In this document: positions 7,938 through 18,000 of the stretch, in pieces
How positions within the stretch are numbered: the first letter of the stretch is position 1
How the letters are laid out: each line of letters starts with the position of its first letter
From: JBIOJM01 sp044450785
GTDB taxonomy: Bacteria > Planctomycetota > Planctomycetia > Isosphaerales > Isosphaeraceae
Length of the DNA stretch: 36,248 nucleotides
Direction: 5' to 3'
Assembly (NCBI GenBank): GCA_044450785.1
Contig: JBIOJM010000063.1
Span: 1-36,248 of the forward strand
The notes under the pieces: generated by a model
Seen by the model: the letters and a program-made list of their open reading frames with translations, nothing else
Told to the model about the DNA's origin: nothing
Databases searched by the model: none
Position numbers and translations under genes: made by a program

Positions 7938-8181
7938 GTTCGACCTCCTCCATCAACTCGTCCACATCGACATGGAACGCGGGGAGCTTGGCCTGCGCCA
8001 GCGCGTCGATGAAGGCAATCCGGCTCACTCCCGAGAACTGGGCGGCCTTCTCGTGAGAGATGCGACCCTGCGTATACCAAACCATCGCCGCCGCCAGTCG
8101 TATCTCGCTGCTCAATTCCTTCGGCGAGCGATGCAACGTCGCGAAGGTGTCGTCGGGTATTTCAATCGTGACGGTGGCCAT
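7849..8181 (-). CDS. UPF0175 family antitoxin
   Basis: A 110-residue protein starting MATVTIEIPDDTFATLHRSP, then ELSSEIRLAAAMVWYTQGRI and SHEKAAQFSGVSRIAFIDALA, the standard UPF0175 fold with a helix-turn-helix-like centre. It should bind and neutralise the PIN toxin encoded just downstream and probably represses their common promoter (family knowledge). Family members often end near residue 80. Here about 29 further codons (AIREHVAPGVLGPGESARD) are encoded over the start of the toxin gene. AGGGAG lies seven bases upstream of the ATG. Confidence 0.82.
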   Translation of the reverse strand: MATVTIEIPDDTFATLHRSPKELSSEIRLAAAMVWYTQGRISHEKAAQFSGVSRIAFIDALAQAKLPAFHVDVDELMEEVERARQAIREHVAPGVLGPGESARDPEGGSS

Positions 8182-8277
8182 CGTGATGCTCCCTTTTGGC
8201 CGAGCTTCGCGGAGAATCGATGCCGCTCGATCTCCACCAAGTGAGCGTCCTCCTATCTTGCCACATTCCTCTGCGAG

Positions 8278-10965
8278 TCACGAGATGATATCCCGCACGA
8301 CCTCGCCATGAACGTCGGTCAGGCGGAAGTCCCGGCCGGCGTAGCGGTAGGTGAGCCGGGTGTGGTCGAAGCCGAGCAAGTGGAGGATCGTGGCGTGCAG
8401 GTCGTGGACGTGCACCGGCTTCTCGACGGCCTTGTAGCCGAACTCGTCGGTGGCGCCGTGGACGATGCCCCCCTTGACGCCGCCGCCGGCCAGCCAGACC
8501 GAGAAGCCCCAGTGGTTGTGGTCGCGGCCCATGCCCGCCTGGCCGTTGACCATCTCGACGGCCGGCGTCCGACCGAACTCGCCGCCGCAGAGGACCAGTG
8601 TTTCCTCGAACAAGCCGCGCTGCTTGAGGTCGGCCAGTAGTGCCGCGATCGCCTGGTCGCATTCCTGGCCCAGTTTGCGGTGGTTCTCCGCGATGTGGTC
8701 GTGGCTGTCCCACGGCTGGACGTCGCCGTGATAAAGCTGGACGAACCGCACGCCCCGCTCGATCAAGCGCCGGGCGATCAAGAGCTGCCGGGCCTGGACG
8801 CCCGGTCCGTAAGCATCGCGGACGTACTGCGGCTCCTGGTTGATGTCGAAGGCATCCGTGGCGGCCAGTTGCATTCGGTAGGCCAGCTCGAAGCTGGCGA
8901 TCCGCGCCTCGAGTGCATCGTCTTCGGCCCGTGGCTCGAGGTGGCGCCGGTTCAGCTCGGCCAGCAGGTCGAGCTGCCTGCGCTGGTCCGCCCGGGTGAC
9001 GGTGGAATTCTGGATATTCTCGACCAGGTCCTCGACCCGGCTCCGCCGGGTGTCGATATAGGTCCCCTGGTAGACGCCGGGCAAGAACGCCGCGCGCCAG
9101 TTGGAGACGTCGGCGACCGGCAATCCCGGGCACATCGCGATGAAGCCGGGCAGGTTCTGGTTTTCGGTCCCCAGGCCGTAGGTGGCCCAGGCCCCCATGC
9201 TCGGGCGCGACAGCCGCTCGTCACCGCAATTCATCAGCCGCATCGACTGCTCGTGGTTGGGCGTGTTGGCCTGCATCGAGCGGATCACGCAGATGTCGTC
9301 GATGTGCTGAGCCGTCCGGGCGAAGATCTCGCTGACCTCGATCCCGCTCTGACCGTACTTCTTGAACCGAAACGGAGACGGCAGCGCGGACCCGGTCTTC
9401 CGCGCCGTCGTCAGGTTGCCCTGCGGCAGCATCTTGCCTTCACATTGAGCGACCAGTGATCCTGCTGAAGCCGCGCCGCCAGGTAGTCGAGCAAATCGGG
9501 GTGGCTGGGTGCCGTGCTGCGCGTGCCGAAATCGCTGGGGGTCGACACCATCGGCTCGCCGAAGTGGTGCATCCATACGCGTGGGAAAATAAGCCGGGCT
9601 GTCATGGTCGGCCAGGAGCGCCCGGATCTGTCGGCGCGCCGGGTGTTCCGGCCCCGAAGCAGCGGATGCGGACGAACCTCGAGCTTCCTCGTCGACCCTT
9701 CGGATCACCTCGCCGTAGCCCCGGGCGACGTCGGCCTTGGACCGGAGCGGGGCGTGGATCAGGAGCTCCGCGATCAGGGGGTTCAACTGGCCGGGCTCGA
9801 TTCCCAACGGCCGGGCGCGCCAACGGGCGACGACGACGCTCGCTTCCGCCGCGAAGTCGGCCTCCGCCAGCGCCATCAGGTCGTGCCACGGACCAAACAC
9901 GGGATCGGCCGGCTGGGCCCGCTGCTTGAGGAACCGCCGCCACCGCGCGACGATCTGCGGCCGCAGGTCATCGTGCGCCAGTGAGAGGAAAAAGATCGCC
10001 GTCTCCAACGGGTCCGGCGGCACCGTGGCCGCCCTGACCAGATAGTCGGCCGTTCGCTGTCGCGCCGCCTCGGAGAGCAGCTTGTACTGGCTGTCCAGAA
10101 ACTGCCGGAGCGCCCGACGCTTGGCAGCCGCCTGCTTCTCGAACGCATCAGAGCCACCGAGCGGATCCGGCCGATCGATCAAGGGAAGCTCCAGGGGGGG
10201 CTCGCTGCTGGCGAACACTCCGTACAGCGAGTAATAGTCGGCCGTCGGGATCGCGTCGTACTTGTGGTCGTGACAGCGCGCGCACGCGACCGTCAGACCC
10301 AGCAGGCCGCGGGTGTAGGGGCGAACTCGGTCGTCGCCGAACATGAGCACGCCGTCCTTGGTGTCGGCGTAGCGGGCGACGTCGAGCCAGTGCCGGCCCC
10401 ACCGCTCGCCGTAGTGCGGCGAAGCCAGCAGCCGATCGACGACCCGGGCAAAGGCGTCTGGCGCCCGGTCGTTTTCAAACGCCTCGGCCTCCGCGGCGGT
10501 CGGCGGTAAGCCGGCCAGGTCGTAATAAGCACGACGGATCAGGGTGCGGCGATCGGCCGGAGGCGACGGTGTCAACCCCGCGGTCTCGAGCGCGGACAGC
10601 ACGAACGAATCGACGGGCGACCGCGGCCACGCCCGATCGTGGACTGCGGGCACTGTGGGCCGGCGGATCGGCTGGTAAGCCCAGTGGGCACCGGCCGATT
10701 CGAAATCGATGCTTGGAGACTTCTTCCCGAGCGAGGTCTCGGCCGCGTGCGGTCCGACTGCGCCCTCCTTGACCCACTGCGCCAGGGTGGCGATCGACGA
10801 GGCGGACAACTTCCCTTTGGGCGGCATGCGCAACAGCTCGTCGTCGTACTTCACCGCCTTGACGAGCAGGCTCGTCTCGAGGTCGCCCGGCACGACTGCC
10901 GGCCCGCTGTCGCCCCCTTTATTCGCGCAGATAAGGCCGGCCCATGTCAAGCGTTTGTTGAACAA
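8278..10965 (-). pseudogene. Decayed fusion of DUF1549/DUF1553 cytochrome-c gene and DUF1501 gene
   Basis: The frame is open for 895 codons but joins remnants of two adjacent genes. The start (a TTG) falls inside the planctomycete cytochrome-c domain (KGGDSGPAVVPGD, then MPPKGKLS), so the signal peptide and CxxCH are gone. DUF1549 follows (YGERWGRHWLDVARYADTKD), but RVRPY is joined directly to TRGLLGLTVACARCHDHKYD near 10312-10320, a loss of roughly 60 residues. Near 9573-9584 the reading frame leaves the family: the DUF1553 motif RVWMHHFGEPMVSTPSDFGT continues in another frame to about 9450. Then a second fusion point near 9440-9452 returns to frame inside DUF1501 (CEGKMLPQGNLTT through LTDVHGEVVRDII), without its Tat signal. 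The DUF1501 C-terminal part is otherwise well preserved. An intact equivalent operon is at 28073-32160. Confidence 0.85.
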
Positions 10966-10998
10966 TGATCGGCCATGTTGGACAGGGTTCGCGTGGCG

Positions 10999-11316
10999 TC
11001 AGGCCGGCGGCCTTTCAGCCGCCAGTTCCTCGACAAGACCCCAATCCGTCACCTTCCTCGTGAAAGGCCAGGTCCGCCGGCTGGCGCGGACCCAGGCAAG
11101 GTCTCGAAGAAACGTACCGAGACCCAAACCCAGCATGAGGGCGAATCCAAACCACATGCCCGTAAGAGCGAAGAAAGCAAGGGCCGCTCCGAAATACACA
11201 ACAAAGAAAATGTACTTTTTGGTATTCATGCGCAAAAACGTACCAAGCCGGTATCCTCCCTGCTCACGTAGCTTCAGCATTCGCATCGCCAGAACCTGAT
11301 GGCTGATCTCTCTCAT
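10999..11316 (-). CDS. Small membrane protein, unknown function
   Basis: About 105 residues from the ATG at 11316 (MREISHQVLAMRMLKLREQG). An amphipathic N-terminal third is followed by two closely spaced hydrophobic helices (YIFFVVYFGAALAFFALTG and WFGFALMLGLGLGTFL) and a short charged tail. AGG nine bases upstream supports this start; the frame stays open further upstream but that part looks non-coding. No recognised domain or catalytic residues. It lies about 100 bases downstream of, and on the same strand as, the DUF3052 gene, so they may be cotranscribed. Confidence 0.65.
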   Translation of the reverse strand: MREISHQVLAMRMLKLREQGGYRLGTFLRMNTKKYIFFVVYFGAALAFFALTGMWFGFALMLGLGLGTFLRDLAWVRASRRTWPFTRKVTDWGLVEELAAERPPA

Positions 11317-11417
11317 GCACATCGACCTTTCGCGACGAATCGGCCGGAGGACCGCCGGCACCACAGCGATGATAATGAATCAACGCAGCCCAGCCCGGCG
11401 TTTGCCGCAACACGTTG

Positions 11418-11825
11418 TCATTTTCGGTTTTCCTTACGGATGACCAGCTTGAGACCAGACCAGGTATCGTCGACCGCGCAAACCTTGATGTCGACCAGGC
11501 CCAGAGGCAAAGCGACCTCACGCACGGTGTCCTCGGTGATCTCGGACGGGATCCCCGACGCTTTCTTGGGCCACGACACCCAGATGGCGCCGTTCTGTTT
11601 GATCTTGCGTTTGTAACGAATGAGCAAGTCGAGGAGCTCCGACCGGCTCTTGGTGAAAAGATGGACCAGATCGAGGTCTTCCGCAACCCGGTCGACGACC
11701 GTCACGTTCTCGGGCAATGAGTCAAGAAGGGCCATGTAATTGGCCGGCGCATGGACTGGGTGCAGGAGCGTGCCCGCCTTGATCCCAAGTTTCCTGGCCA
11801 GCGGCGTCCCGGAGTATCCTGCCAC
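11418..11825 (-). CDS. DUF3052 family protein
   Basis: A 135-residue cytoplasmic protein with the family opening AGYSGTPLARKLGIKAGTLL and the later core IRYKRKIKQNGAIWVSWPKK and DTWSGLKLVIRKENR. The domain is common in bacteria; its biochemical role is not established. The start is GTG (11823-11825), with AGGAG nine bases upstream; reading begins V/M-AGYSG, exactly as in relatives. The gene precedes the small membrane protein on the same strand. Confidence 0.88.
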   Translation of the reverse strand: MAGYSGTPLARKLGIKAGTLLHPVHAPANYMALLDSLPENVTVVDRVAEDLDLVHLFTKSRSELLDLLIRYKRKIKQNGAIWVSWPKKASGIPSEITEDTVREVALPLGLVDIKVCAVDDTWSGLKLVIRKENRK

Positions 11826-12036
11826 GATTGGTCTCTCCTTTCTTGCAAGAGGAATGGTGAGACGCCAGGCCGGATTGCTCGGCCGATCGCTTACCGTTGC
11901 TCGATTGGAAGCGAAGCCTGATTTCCACCCAACCGTGTCCGCGCGTTATCCTATCCCTTGAGTCAAACGCTTGCTCGCAGGCTCGCCATTGATTCCCTTT
12001 CCGGCCGCAGGGGAGGGAAGGAGAGGGAGGTTCACC

Positions 12037-13116
12037 ATGAATCGGCGGTCACGACTCTGGCTGATCGGCCTGTCGACATTCCTCGTCGCCGAGGGACCGG
12101 CTCCGGGAGGGGAGCCCTCCGTTCCCTCGCGTCCAGCGACCAGGGCCGATCGTCCACCCCGCAAGGTTGTCGTCGGCACGGTCATCTTCGGACCTTATGG
12201 CAAGTACTCTGGGCTTGAAGAACGCATGAAGGAGTTGAGCGGCTTCGTCGATGCAATGGCCGGCGAAGCGGCGAGGAGGTATCCAGGTCGAGGGCTCGAC
12301 CTGGCGGTCCTGCCCGAAACGACGGTCACGAGCGTTGATGGGCCGGCATCACAGCGGGCCATCCCCCTCCGAGGCCCGGTCCTGGAGACCTTTGGTACCC
12401 TGGCTCGCCGGCACAAGACCTATCTCGTCGTCCCGCTCGATCTCGTTGAGGAGAGTACGTCAGGACGAGTCTATTCCAACGCCGCCGTGCTGCTCGACCG
12501 GCAAGGAACGGTTGCGGGCATTTACCGCAAGGTGCACCCCGTGGCCGGGCTCGGCCATGATGACCTGGAAAACGGCATCACGCCCGGGCTCGAGTTCCCT
12601 GTTTTCGATTGCGACTTCGGCAAGCTCGGCATCCAGATCTGCTGGGACGTCGTGTTCGACGACGGCTGGCAGGCACTGGCGGACAAAGGTGCGGAGATCG
12701 TCGTCTGGCCCAGCCAGTCTCCGGCGACAGCCCGGCCCGCCGCCAAGGCGGGACAGCACCGCTATTTCCTCGTCTCGAGCTGCTGGCGGAACAACTCCAC
12801 GATTTACGAGCCGACGGGCCTGGTCGCCGCCCGAGTCGAAACGCCCGGCAAGGCGCTCGTGCATCAACTCGATCTGAGTTACGCCCTCCTGGGCTGGTCG
12901 GCCCACCTCCGAGACGGTAAGGCGCTCTCCGACAAGTACGGCGAGCGGGTCGGTTATCACTACGAGCCCCGGGAAGACCTCGGGATGTTCTGGTCCAACG
13001 ATCCCCAAACGAGGATCAGCGCCATGATTCAAGCGCTGGGGCTGGAGGAGATCGATGCGCAGATCGCGCGGAACCGCCGGCTGCAAGATGCCGCGCGAGG
13101 CCGCTCCGTACCATGA
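12037..13116 (+). CDS. Exported carbon-nitrogen hydrolase (nitrilase superfamily)
   Basis: A 359-residue protein with an N-terminal signal-like segment (MNRRSRLWLIGLSTFLVAEG). The nitrilase catalytic triad is visible: Glu94 in LAVLPETTV, Lys165 in GIYRKVHP and Cys202 in GIQICWDVVF. The family hydrolyses non-peptide C-N bonds in amides, nitriles or carbamoyl compounds; the substrate cannot be told from sequence. Export would place it outside the cytoplasm, which is unusual for the superfamily but not rare in planctomycetes. GGGAGG lies seven bases before the ATG. The frame extends 22 codons further upstream without a good start. It is first in a co-directional run with the MtfA-like and GNAT genes. 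Confidence 0.85.
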   Translation: MNRRSRLWLIGLSTFLVAEGPAPGGEPSVPSRPATRADRPPRKVVVGTVIFGPYGKYSGLEERMKELSGFVDAMAGEAARRYPGRGLDLAVLPETTVTSVDGPASQRAIPLRGPVLETFGTLARRHKTYLVVPLDLVEESTSGRVYSNAAVLLDRQGTVAGIYRKVHPVAGLGHDDLENGITPGLEFPVFDCDFGKLGIQICWDVVFDDGWQALADKGAEIVVWPSQSPATARPAAKAGQHRYFLVSSCWRNNSTIYEPTGLVAARVETPGKALVHQLDLSYALLGWSAHLRDGKALSDKYGERVGYHYEPREDLGMFWSNDPQTRISAMIQALGLEEIDAQIARNRRLQDAARGRSVP

Positions 13117-13178
13117 CGCCACTCCGCTGGCACCCCGTTCGATCGGCGCCTCCTTTCTGGCGGGACGAGGAGAAGACC

Positions 13179-13970
13179 ATGTTCGGCTTCATCAAACGAC
13201 GACGGCGTAAACGGCTGCGTTCTGCGCCGTTTCCAACGACGTGGCTGGAAATCATCGAGCGGAACGTTCCAATCTACGCGTGCCTGCCCGACGCCGATCG
13301 GCAGGAACTTCAGGGCCTCGTCCAGATCTTCCTCGCCGAGAAGTCGTTCGAGGGATGCGGTGGGCTCGAGCTGACCGATGAGATGAAGGTCACGATCGCC
13401 GCCCAGGCGTGCCGGCTCTTGCTCCACCGGGAGACCGACGTCTACCCCAGGCTGATCACGATCCTGGTTTACCCGAGCGCCTACGTCGCCAGGGCGTCCG
13501 AGCCGATCGGCGGCGGGGTCGCCCTGGAGGGTGAATCCATCCATCTTGGCGAATCGTGGAGCAGCGGAGTCGTCGTGTTGTCATGGGACGACGTGCGCGC
13601 CGGCGCGTCGGACATCCACGACGGACAGAACCTCGTGCTCCACGAGTTCGCCCATCAGCTTGACCGGGAGGACGGAGAGATCAACGGGACCCCGCTTCTG
13701 GTGCAGCGCAGCCAGTACCTGGCCTGGGGCCGAGTCCTCAACGCCGAGTATGAGCGCCTCCGCCGCGATAGCCGGCTGGGACGAGCCACTGTTCTCGACG
13801 ACTACGGGGCAACCGATCCCGCCGAGTTTTTCGCCGTGGCCACCGAGTGCTTTTTCGAAAAGCCCAGGGTGCTTCGGAAACGACATCCCGAATTATATGA
13901 GGAATTGAAATCTTTCTACCGGCAAGACCCGGCGCAGCTCCTGCCGTCGGGACCCTCGCTGGCGACTTGA
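13179..13970 (+). CDS. mtfA: MtfA-like zinc peptidase (M90 family)
   Basis: A 263-residue protein matching Mlc titration factor A. A basic N-terminus (MFGFIKRRRRKRLR) leads to LPDADRQELQGLVQIFLAEK. The zinc motif is His155-Glu156-x-x-His159 in LVLHEFAHQLD, followed by DGEINGTP. The third ligand is probably Glu223 in EFFAVATECFFE. In enterobacteria the protein binds the repressor Mlc and has aminopeptidase activity (established for E. coli MtfA); here Mlc control is not implied. The ATG at 13179 has GAGGAG upstream; an earlier ATG at 13113 overlaps the previous gene and adds unrelated residues. It is 62 bases downstream of the nitrilase-like gene. Confidence 0.9.
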   Translation: MFGFIKRRRRKRLRSAPFPTTWLEIIERNVPIYACLPDADRQELQGLVQIFLAEKSFEGCGGLELTDEMKVTIAAQACRLLLHRETDVYPRLITILVYPSAYVARASEPIGGGVALEGESIHLGESWSSGVVVLSWDDVRAGASDIHDGQNLVLHEFAHQLDREDGEINGTPLLVQRSQYLAWGRVLNAEYERLRRDSRLGRATVLDDYGATDPAEFFAVATECFFEKPRVLRKRHPELYEELKSFYRQDPAQLLPSGPSLAT

Positions 13971-13991
13971 TACGAATCACAGGACCCCGCC

Positions 13992-14933
13992 ATGCCGATT
14001 CGATCATATCAGACGAGCGATGAGCACGCACAGGCCCGGATCTACAACGCAGCCGCCGGCTCTCTACCCGGGTTCAAGCCAGCTACGGCCGAAGAGATCG
14101 GCCGGCGCTATCAGCGGACCGATCCGGATGCCGGATCGAGGTATTATGCGACCGAGAACGGCGAGGTCGTGGGCTACGCTCTCTTCGGCTCCAACGGCCG
14201 GGTCAGCTACCCCTGGTGTCTGCCGGGCTCGGAAGCAGTGCGCGAGCCGTTGCTCGACACCGTCCTCGCCGAGATGAGAAAACGCCGTCTTCCCGATGCC
14301 TGGGCAGCCTATCGGGGCGACTGGTCTCCCGTGCTTGATTTCCTGCGCCAGCATGATTTCACCGAGATCCGGACGATGATCAACTACGTGGCCGACCTGT
14401 CGCGGCTCCCCTCTCCCGATCACCGTCCGTCGAACCGGCTCATCGCTCGTCTGGAGCCTGAGGATCTACCTCGACTGATTGCGCTCGCTCCTGACTTGTT
14501 CCGCGACGTCGAAGCGCGGGACCTCGAGCGATTCTACTGGCATGATCCCTTCTACAATTTCTCGGAGAGCCTGTTCGCATGGAAAGACGGTGGCAGTGGC
14601 GAGATTCTCGGAGTGTACCTGCTCGTCGTCAGTGACCGATTTGCCGATCCGACCAAGATCGATGCCGCCATGCCCTGCTTTCGCCTGGGTACATTCGGGA
14701 CCGAGCGCGAGCGACATAAACGAGTCAATGGACTGTTCTCGTGCGTCTTCGCGGATGAAGCCGAGGGAGAGCTGATTCTTACGACCTCGGCCGTCACGCA
14801 AGCCACCCACTCCGGACTGACCCACCTCGCGGCCCAGGCTCCCTCCGACGCAGTCGCACTCTGCGCCTGGTACGATCGTTTCTTCCAGCGACAGGGTTCG
14901 TTCCCAATCTGGTCGCGGCGGTTGTCAAGCTGA
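13992..14933 (+). CDS. GNAT-family N-acetyltransferase-like protein
   Basis: A 313-residue protein starting MPIRSYQTSDEHAQARIYNA, the typical first strand and helix of GNAT domains. The stretch ENGEVVGYALFGSNGRV resembles the central beta strands, and EPLLDTVLAEMRKRRLPDAW the later helix. The second half (150-313) is a divergent domain with AWKDGGSGEILGVYLLVVSD and may be a second, degenerate GNAT fold. The canonical acetyl-CoA loop (Q/RxxGxG/A) is not evident, so acetyltransferase activity is uncertain. It starts 21 bases after the MtfA-like stop and so probably belongs to the same transcript. CAGGA precedes the ATG. Confidence 0.75.
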   Translation: MPIRSYQTSDEHAQARIYNAAAGSLPGFKPATAEEIGRRYQRTDPDAGSRYYATENGEVVGYALFGSNGRVSYPWCLPGSEAVREPLLDTVLAEMRKRRLPDAWAAYRGDWSPVLDFLRQHDFTEIRTMINYVADLSRLPSPDHRPSNRLIARLEPEDLPRLIALAPDLFRDVEARDLERFYWHDPFYNFSESLFAWKDGGSGEILGVYLLVVSDRFADPTKIDAAMPCFRLGTFGTERERHKRVNGLFSCVFADEAEGELILTTSAVTQATHSGLTHLAAQAPSDAVALCAWYDRFFQRQGSFPIWSRRLSS

Positions 14934-15040
14934 AAAACATCCTCGGATCATCCACGAGCCGTGGCGGGAATCGTGGTCGGGACCGTTTTCCACCCATTGT
15001 TCTGCGCCTCGGCGATGATTCCTTTCCACGAAAGCGCGCG

Positions 15041-18000
15041 TCATCTCTGGCCGGCCAGGAACTCGATCAAGTCGATGAACTCGGCCGGTGTGAACCGTTT
15101 CTCCAGGCCGTCCGGCATGGTGCTCTGCGATTGCGAACGCTGCTCCTCGATGCTCGACTTGGCCAGCACGTGCTTCTGCCCCTGTTGATCGGCCAGCGTG
15201 AGGGTCAGGTCCGTCTCGGCCGCGCGGACGCCGGCCAGTACCCGCCCATCCTTGAGGGCCACCATCACGGTCGCGAAGCTCGGGGCAATGGTGCGCCCTG
15301 GCTCCAGGATCGACTCGACGATGAAGATGCGCGAGAAGCGACCGCCGACGCCGGTCAACTCGGGCCCGATCCGCTCGCCTCGGTCGCCGATCTGGTGGCA
15401 TGTCAGACACTGTGACTTCTCGGTGTCAAAGAACAGCTTGCGACCGCGCACGGCGTCGCCCGAGGAGGTCAGGGCCGCCCGCATGAGCCGTTCGCGGTCG
15501 ATGCTGGAGCTCTTGCGGCGGAAGTGCACGTGGAACTCGGCAGGCCGAGATGAGACGACCTCGACAAGCAGGCGATTCGTGCCCTTCTCGAGAATGGCAT
15601 CGAGCTGGCCGGACGCCGGCCCAAGGGCACGTGCCGTGTCGCGCTGATGGATGAGGTGGCCATTGAGCCGGATGCGCAGCCCGCCGTCGCCGGAAACCAG
15701 GAACTGCCCGGCCGTCTCCTCGGGCACGTCGAGATCGGTGAGGGCCAGCCACGTCGCGGTCCCCTTCGAGCCCCTCCCCACGCCCAGGTGCAAGGGGGAT
15801 TCCGTACCCGTCGCGAGCTGAGTCCGCCAAAGTGACGTGACTCCGGCCAATGGTTCCGGCGCGCGCCCCGGGAGCGCGACCCGTCCGATGAGCGCGGCCG
15901 CCGCCTCCACCGGCAACGGACCGATAACCTGCCAGCCAATCAAGACGCCGCTCGCTCCCTGCAATTCGGCCAGGGCGCGATTCAGCTCTGGCTTCCGCGC
16001 GGGCGGTAGCCCCGGTCGACGGCCCCAGTCCGACAGCATCTGCACGGCCAGCGGCAGGATCTCGGCCGAGGGATGCTGCCGCGCGTGGTCGACCACCACC
16101 CGGACCTGGTCCGGGCCGCCCAGCTCGCCGATGCATCGCAGCGCGGTCACCTCGGTCTCGCGATCCGAGAGAGCGGCGACCGCCAGCGGCAGGGCGCGGG
16201 CCTCCCGAAGCTGTCGCAGCGCATCCAGGGTCGCGCGTCGCACACCCGGGTCGGGGTCCCGTGTCAGCTCCAAGAGCAGCTCGATCGCCGACTGCACGCC
16301 CAGTGTGCCCACGGCGGCGGCCGCCGCGCGGCGGACCCCGACATCCCGATCCCGCAGCAGTGCCCGAACCGCCTTGCCCGCACCCGCCAAGCGGAATTCC
16401 GCCAGCGCCTCGACCGCCGCCGCCCGCACCACGGGCTCCGGACTGTTCAGCTTGTCGATGAGCAGCGACGATGCCCAAAGCCAGCGCCGCCGGCCGGCAT
16501 GCCGCAGGGCCTCGGCAAGCACCGGGCCATCCTCGAGAGCTGCAATCCCCTCCGGAAGGTGGCGCTCGCTGGCGTCACCGGGCGCGGCGGCCCAGAGCGC
16601 GAGACCCCTCAGGCGATTCGTGAGGGTATGGGCTCGATCCGCGACGAGTTCCCACAGTAGGTCACGAGACTGGCCGGCCGGGTGATCGCTCAGGGATTCG
16701 AGGATCGCCGCCACGCGGTCCGGATTGTGTTCCTCGCGCAACCAACGGCCCAGCGTCGCCGGCCGGGTCGGGACCTGTTCGCGGTGCATCCGCCGGAGCA
16801 CGGCCAGCCGGACCTCTCGATCAGGGTCGGCCAGCACGCGGTCCAGCGCCTGCGCGATCGCCTCGGTCCGCTCCCAGGCGACCGTGTTCACCGGGCGCGG
16901 CGGCGGCCGGTAACCCCAGTAGGGCGCCGGGCCACGCTTCTTGAAGACGCGGGTCAGAGCGTCGGCGTAAGCGCGGCGGCGGGCCGGGTCCCGCTCGCCC
17001 CGCAGGCGCTGGATCAGACCGTCCACCACCGAGGGGAGGGGGCGGTCGGCGATCGCCCGTAGCGCCAGCGCCCGAACCGGTACGGAATCCGGCTGATCGA
17101 GCAGAGCCAGGATCGCGGGCCAGTTCGCCGATCGCCGCATGGTCTGCATGGCCGCATGCGCCAGCGCGGCGTCGGGGTCTTTCAGGATCGAGTGCAGCCA
17201 GTTCGGGGCCGCTGACCAACCCAGGCGCCCGACCGCGATCACCACCTCCCGCACGACGCGAGGGTCACGGTCACGGGCGAGGTGGGCCAGGCGCGCGGCC
17301 AGCTCGGCATCACCCGGTCCCGCGTCGAGGCGATGCCGAAGGAGCACCGGATCAGCCAGGTCGGCGACGGCCCGGACCGCTTGAGCCTGGATGCGCGGGT
17401 CGGTTTCCGCTCGGGCCAGGTCGAGGAGCTCGCCGATCTTGGCCGGGCCGCCCGCGCGAGCGAGGGCCCAGATCGCGTGCAGGCGTCCGCGGGCACCGAG
17501 ACGCCGGCCGCCGATCGCCTGACGCAGGGCCGCCATCCCATCGATCTCGAGGCGCTCGAGCGCCGCCTGGGCCAGGGCCCGCTCGTGGTAACTCTCCGAG
17601 TCGAGTTGCGCGATCCACCCGGTGGCGCCGGCCACCGGGGTGCGGGACCGGGCTGGGACCAGCGCCCCCTCGGCCGCCGTGATGCGGTAGATGCGGCCGC
17701 GCCCACGCTTCGGCCGCTGGCCGTCCGCCCAATCCGCCACGATCAAGGAGCCGTCTCGCTCGACGACCAGGTCCGTCGGCTTGAAGCCGTAGGGGTCCGC
17801 GGCGTCACCCGAGGCGAACTCGATCTCCTCGAGCGGCGCGAAGCTGCTGCCCGCCGGCTTGGGCCGGCAGCGCATCACCGCCCGGCCCCACTCGCAGAAG
17901 AACAGGTTCCCGCGAAACTCGCGTGGGAGCCCGGTCTCGAGGTAGCAGAGCCCGCCCGCCGAAGAGCCCAGTCCGAGGTCCGCCAGCGGCGGCAACGCCT

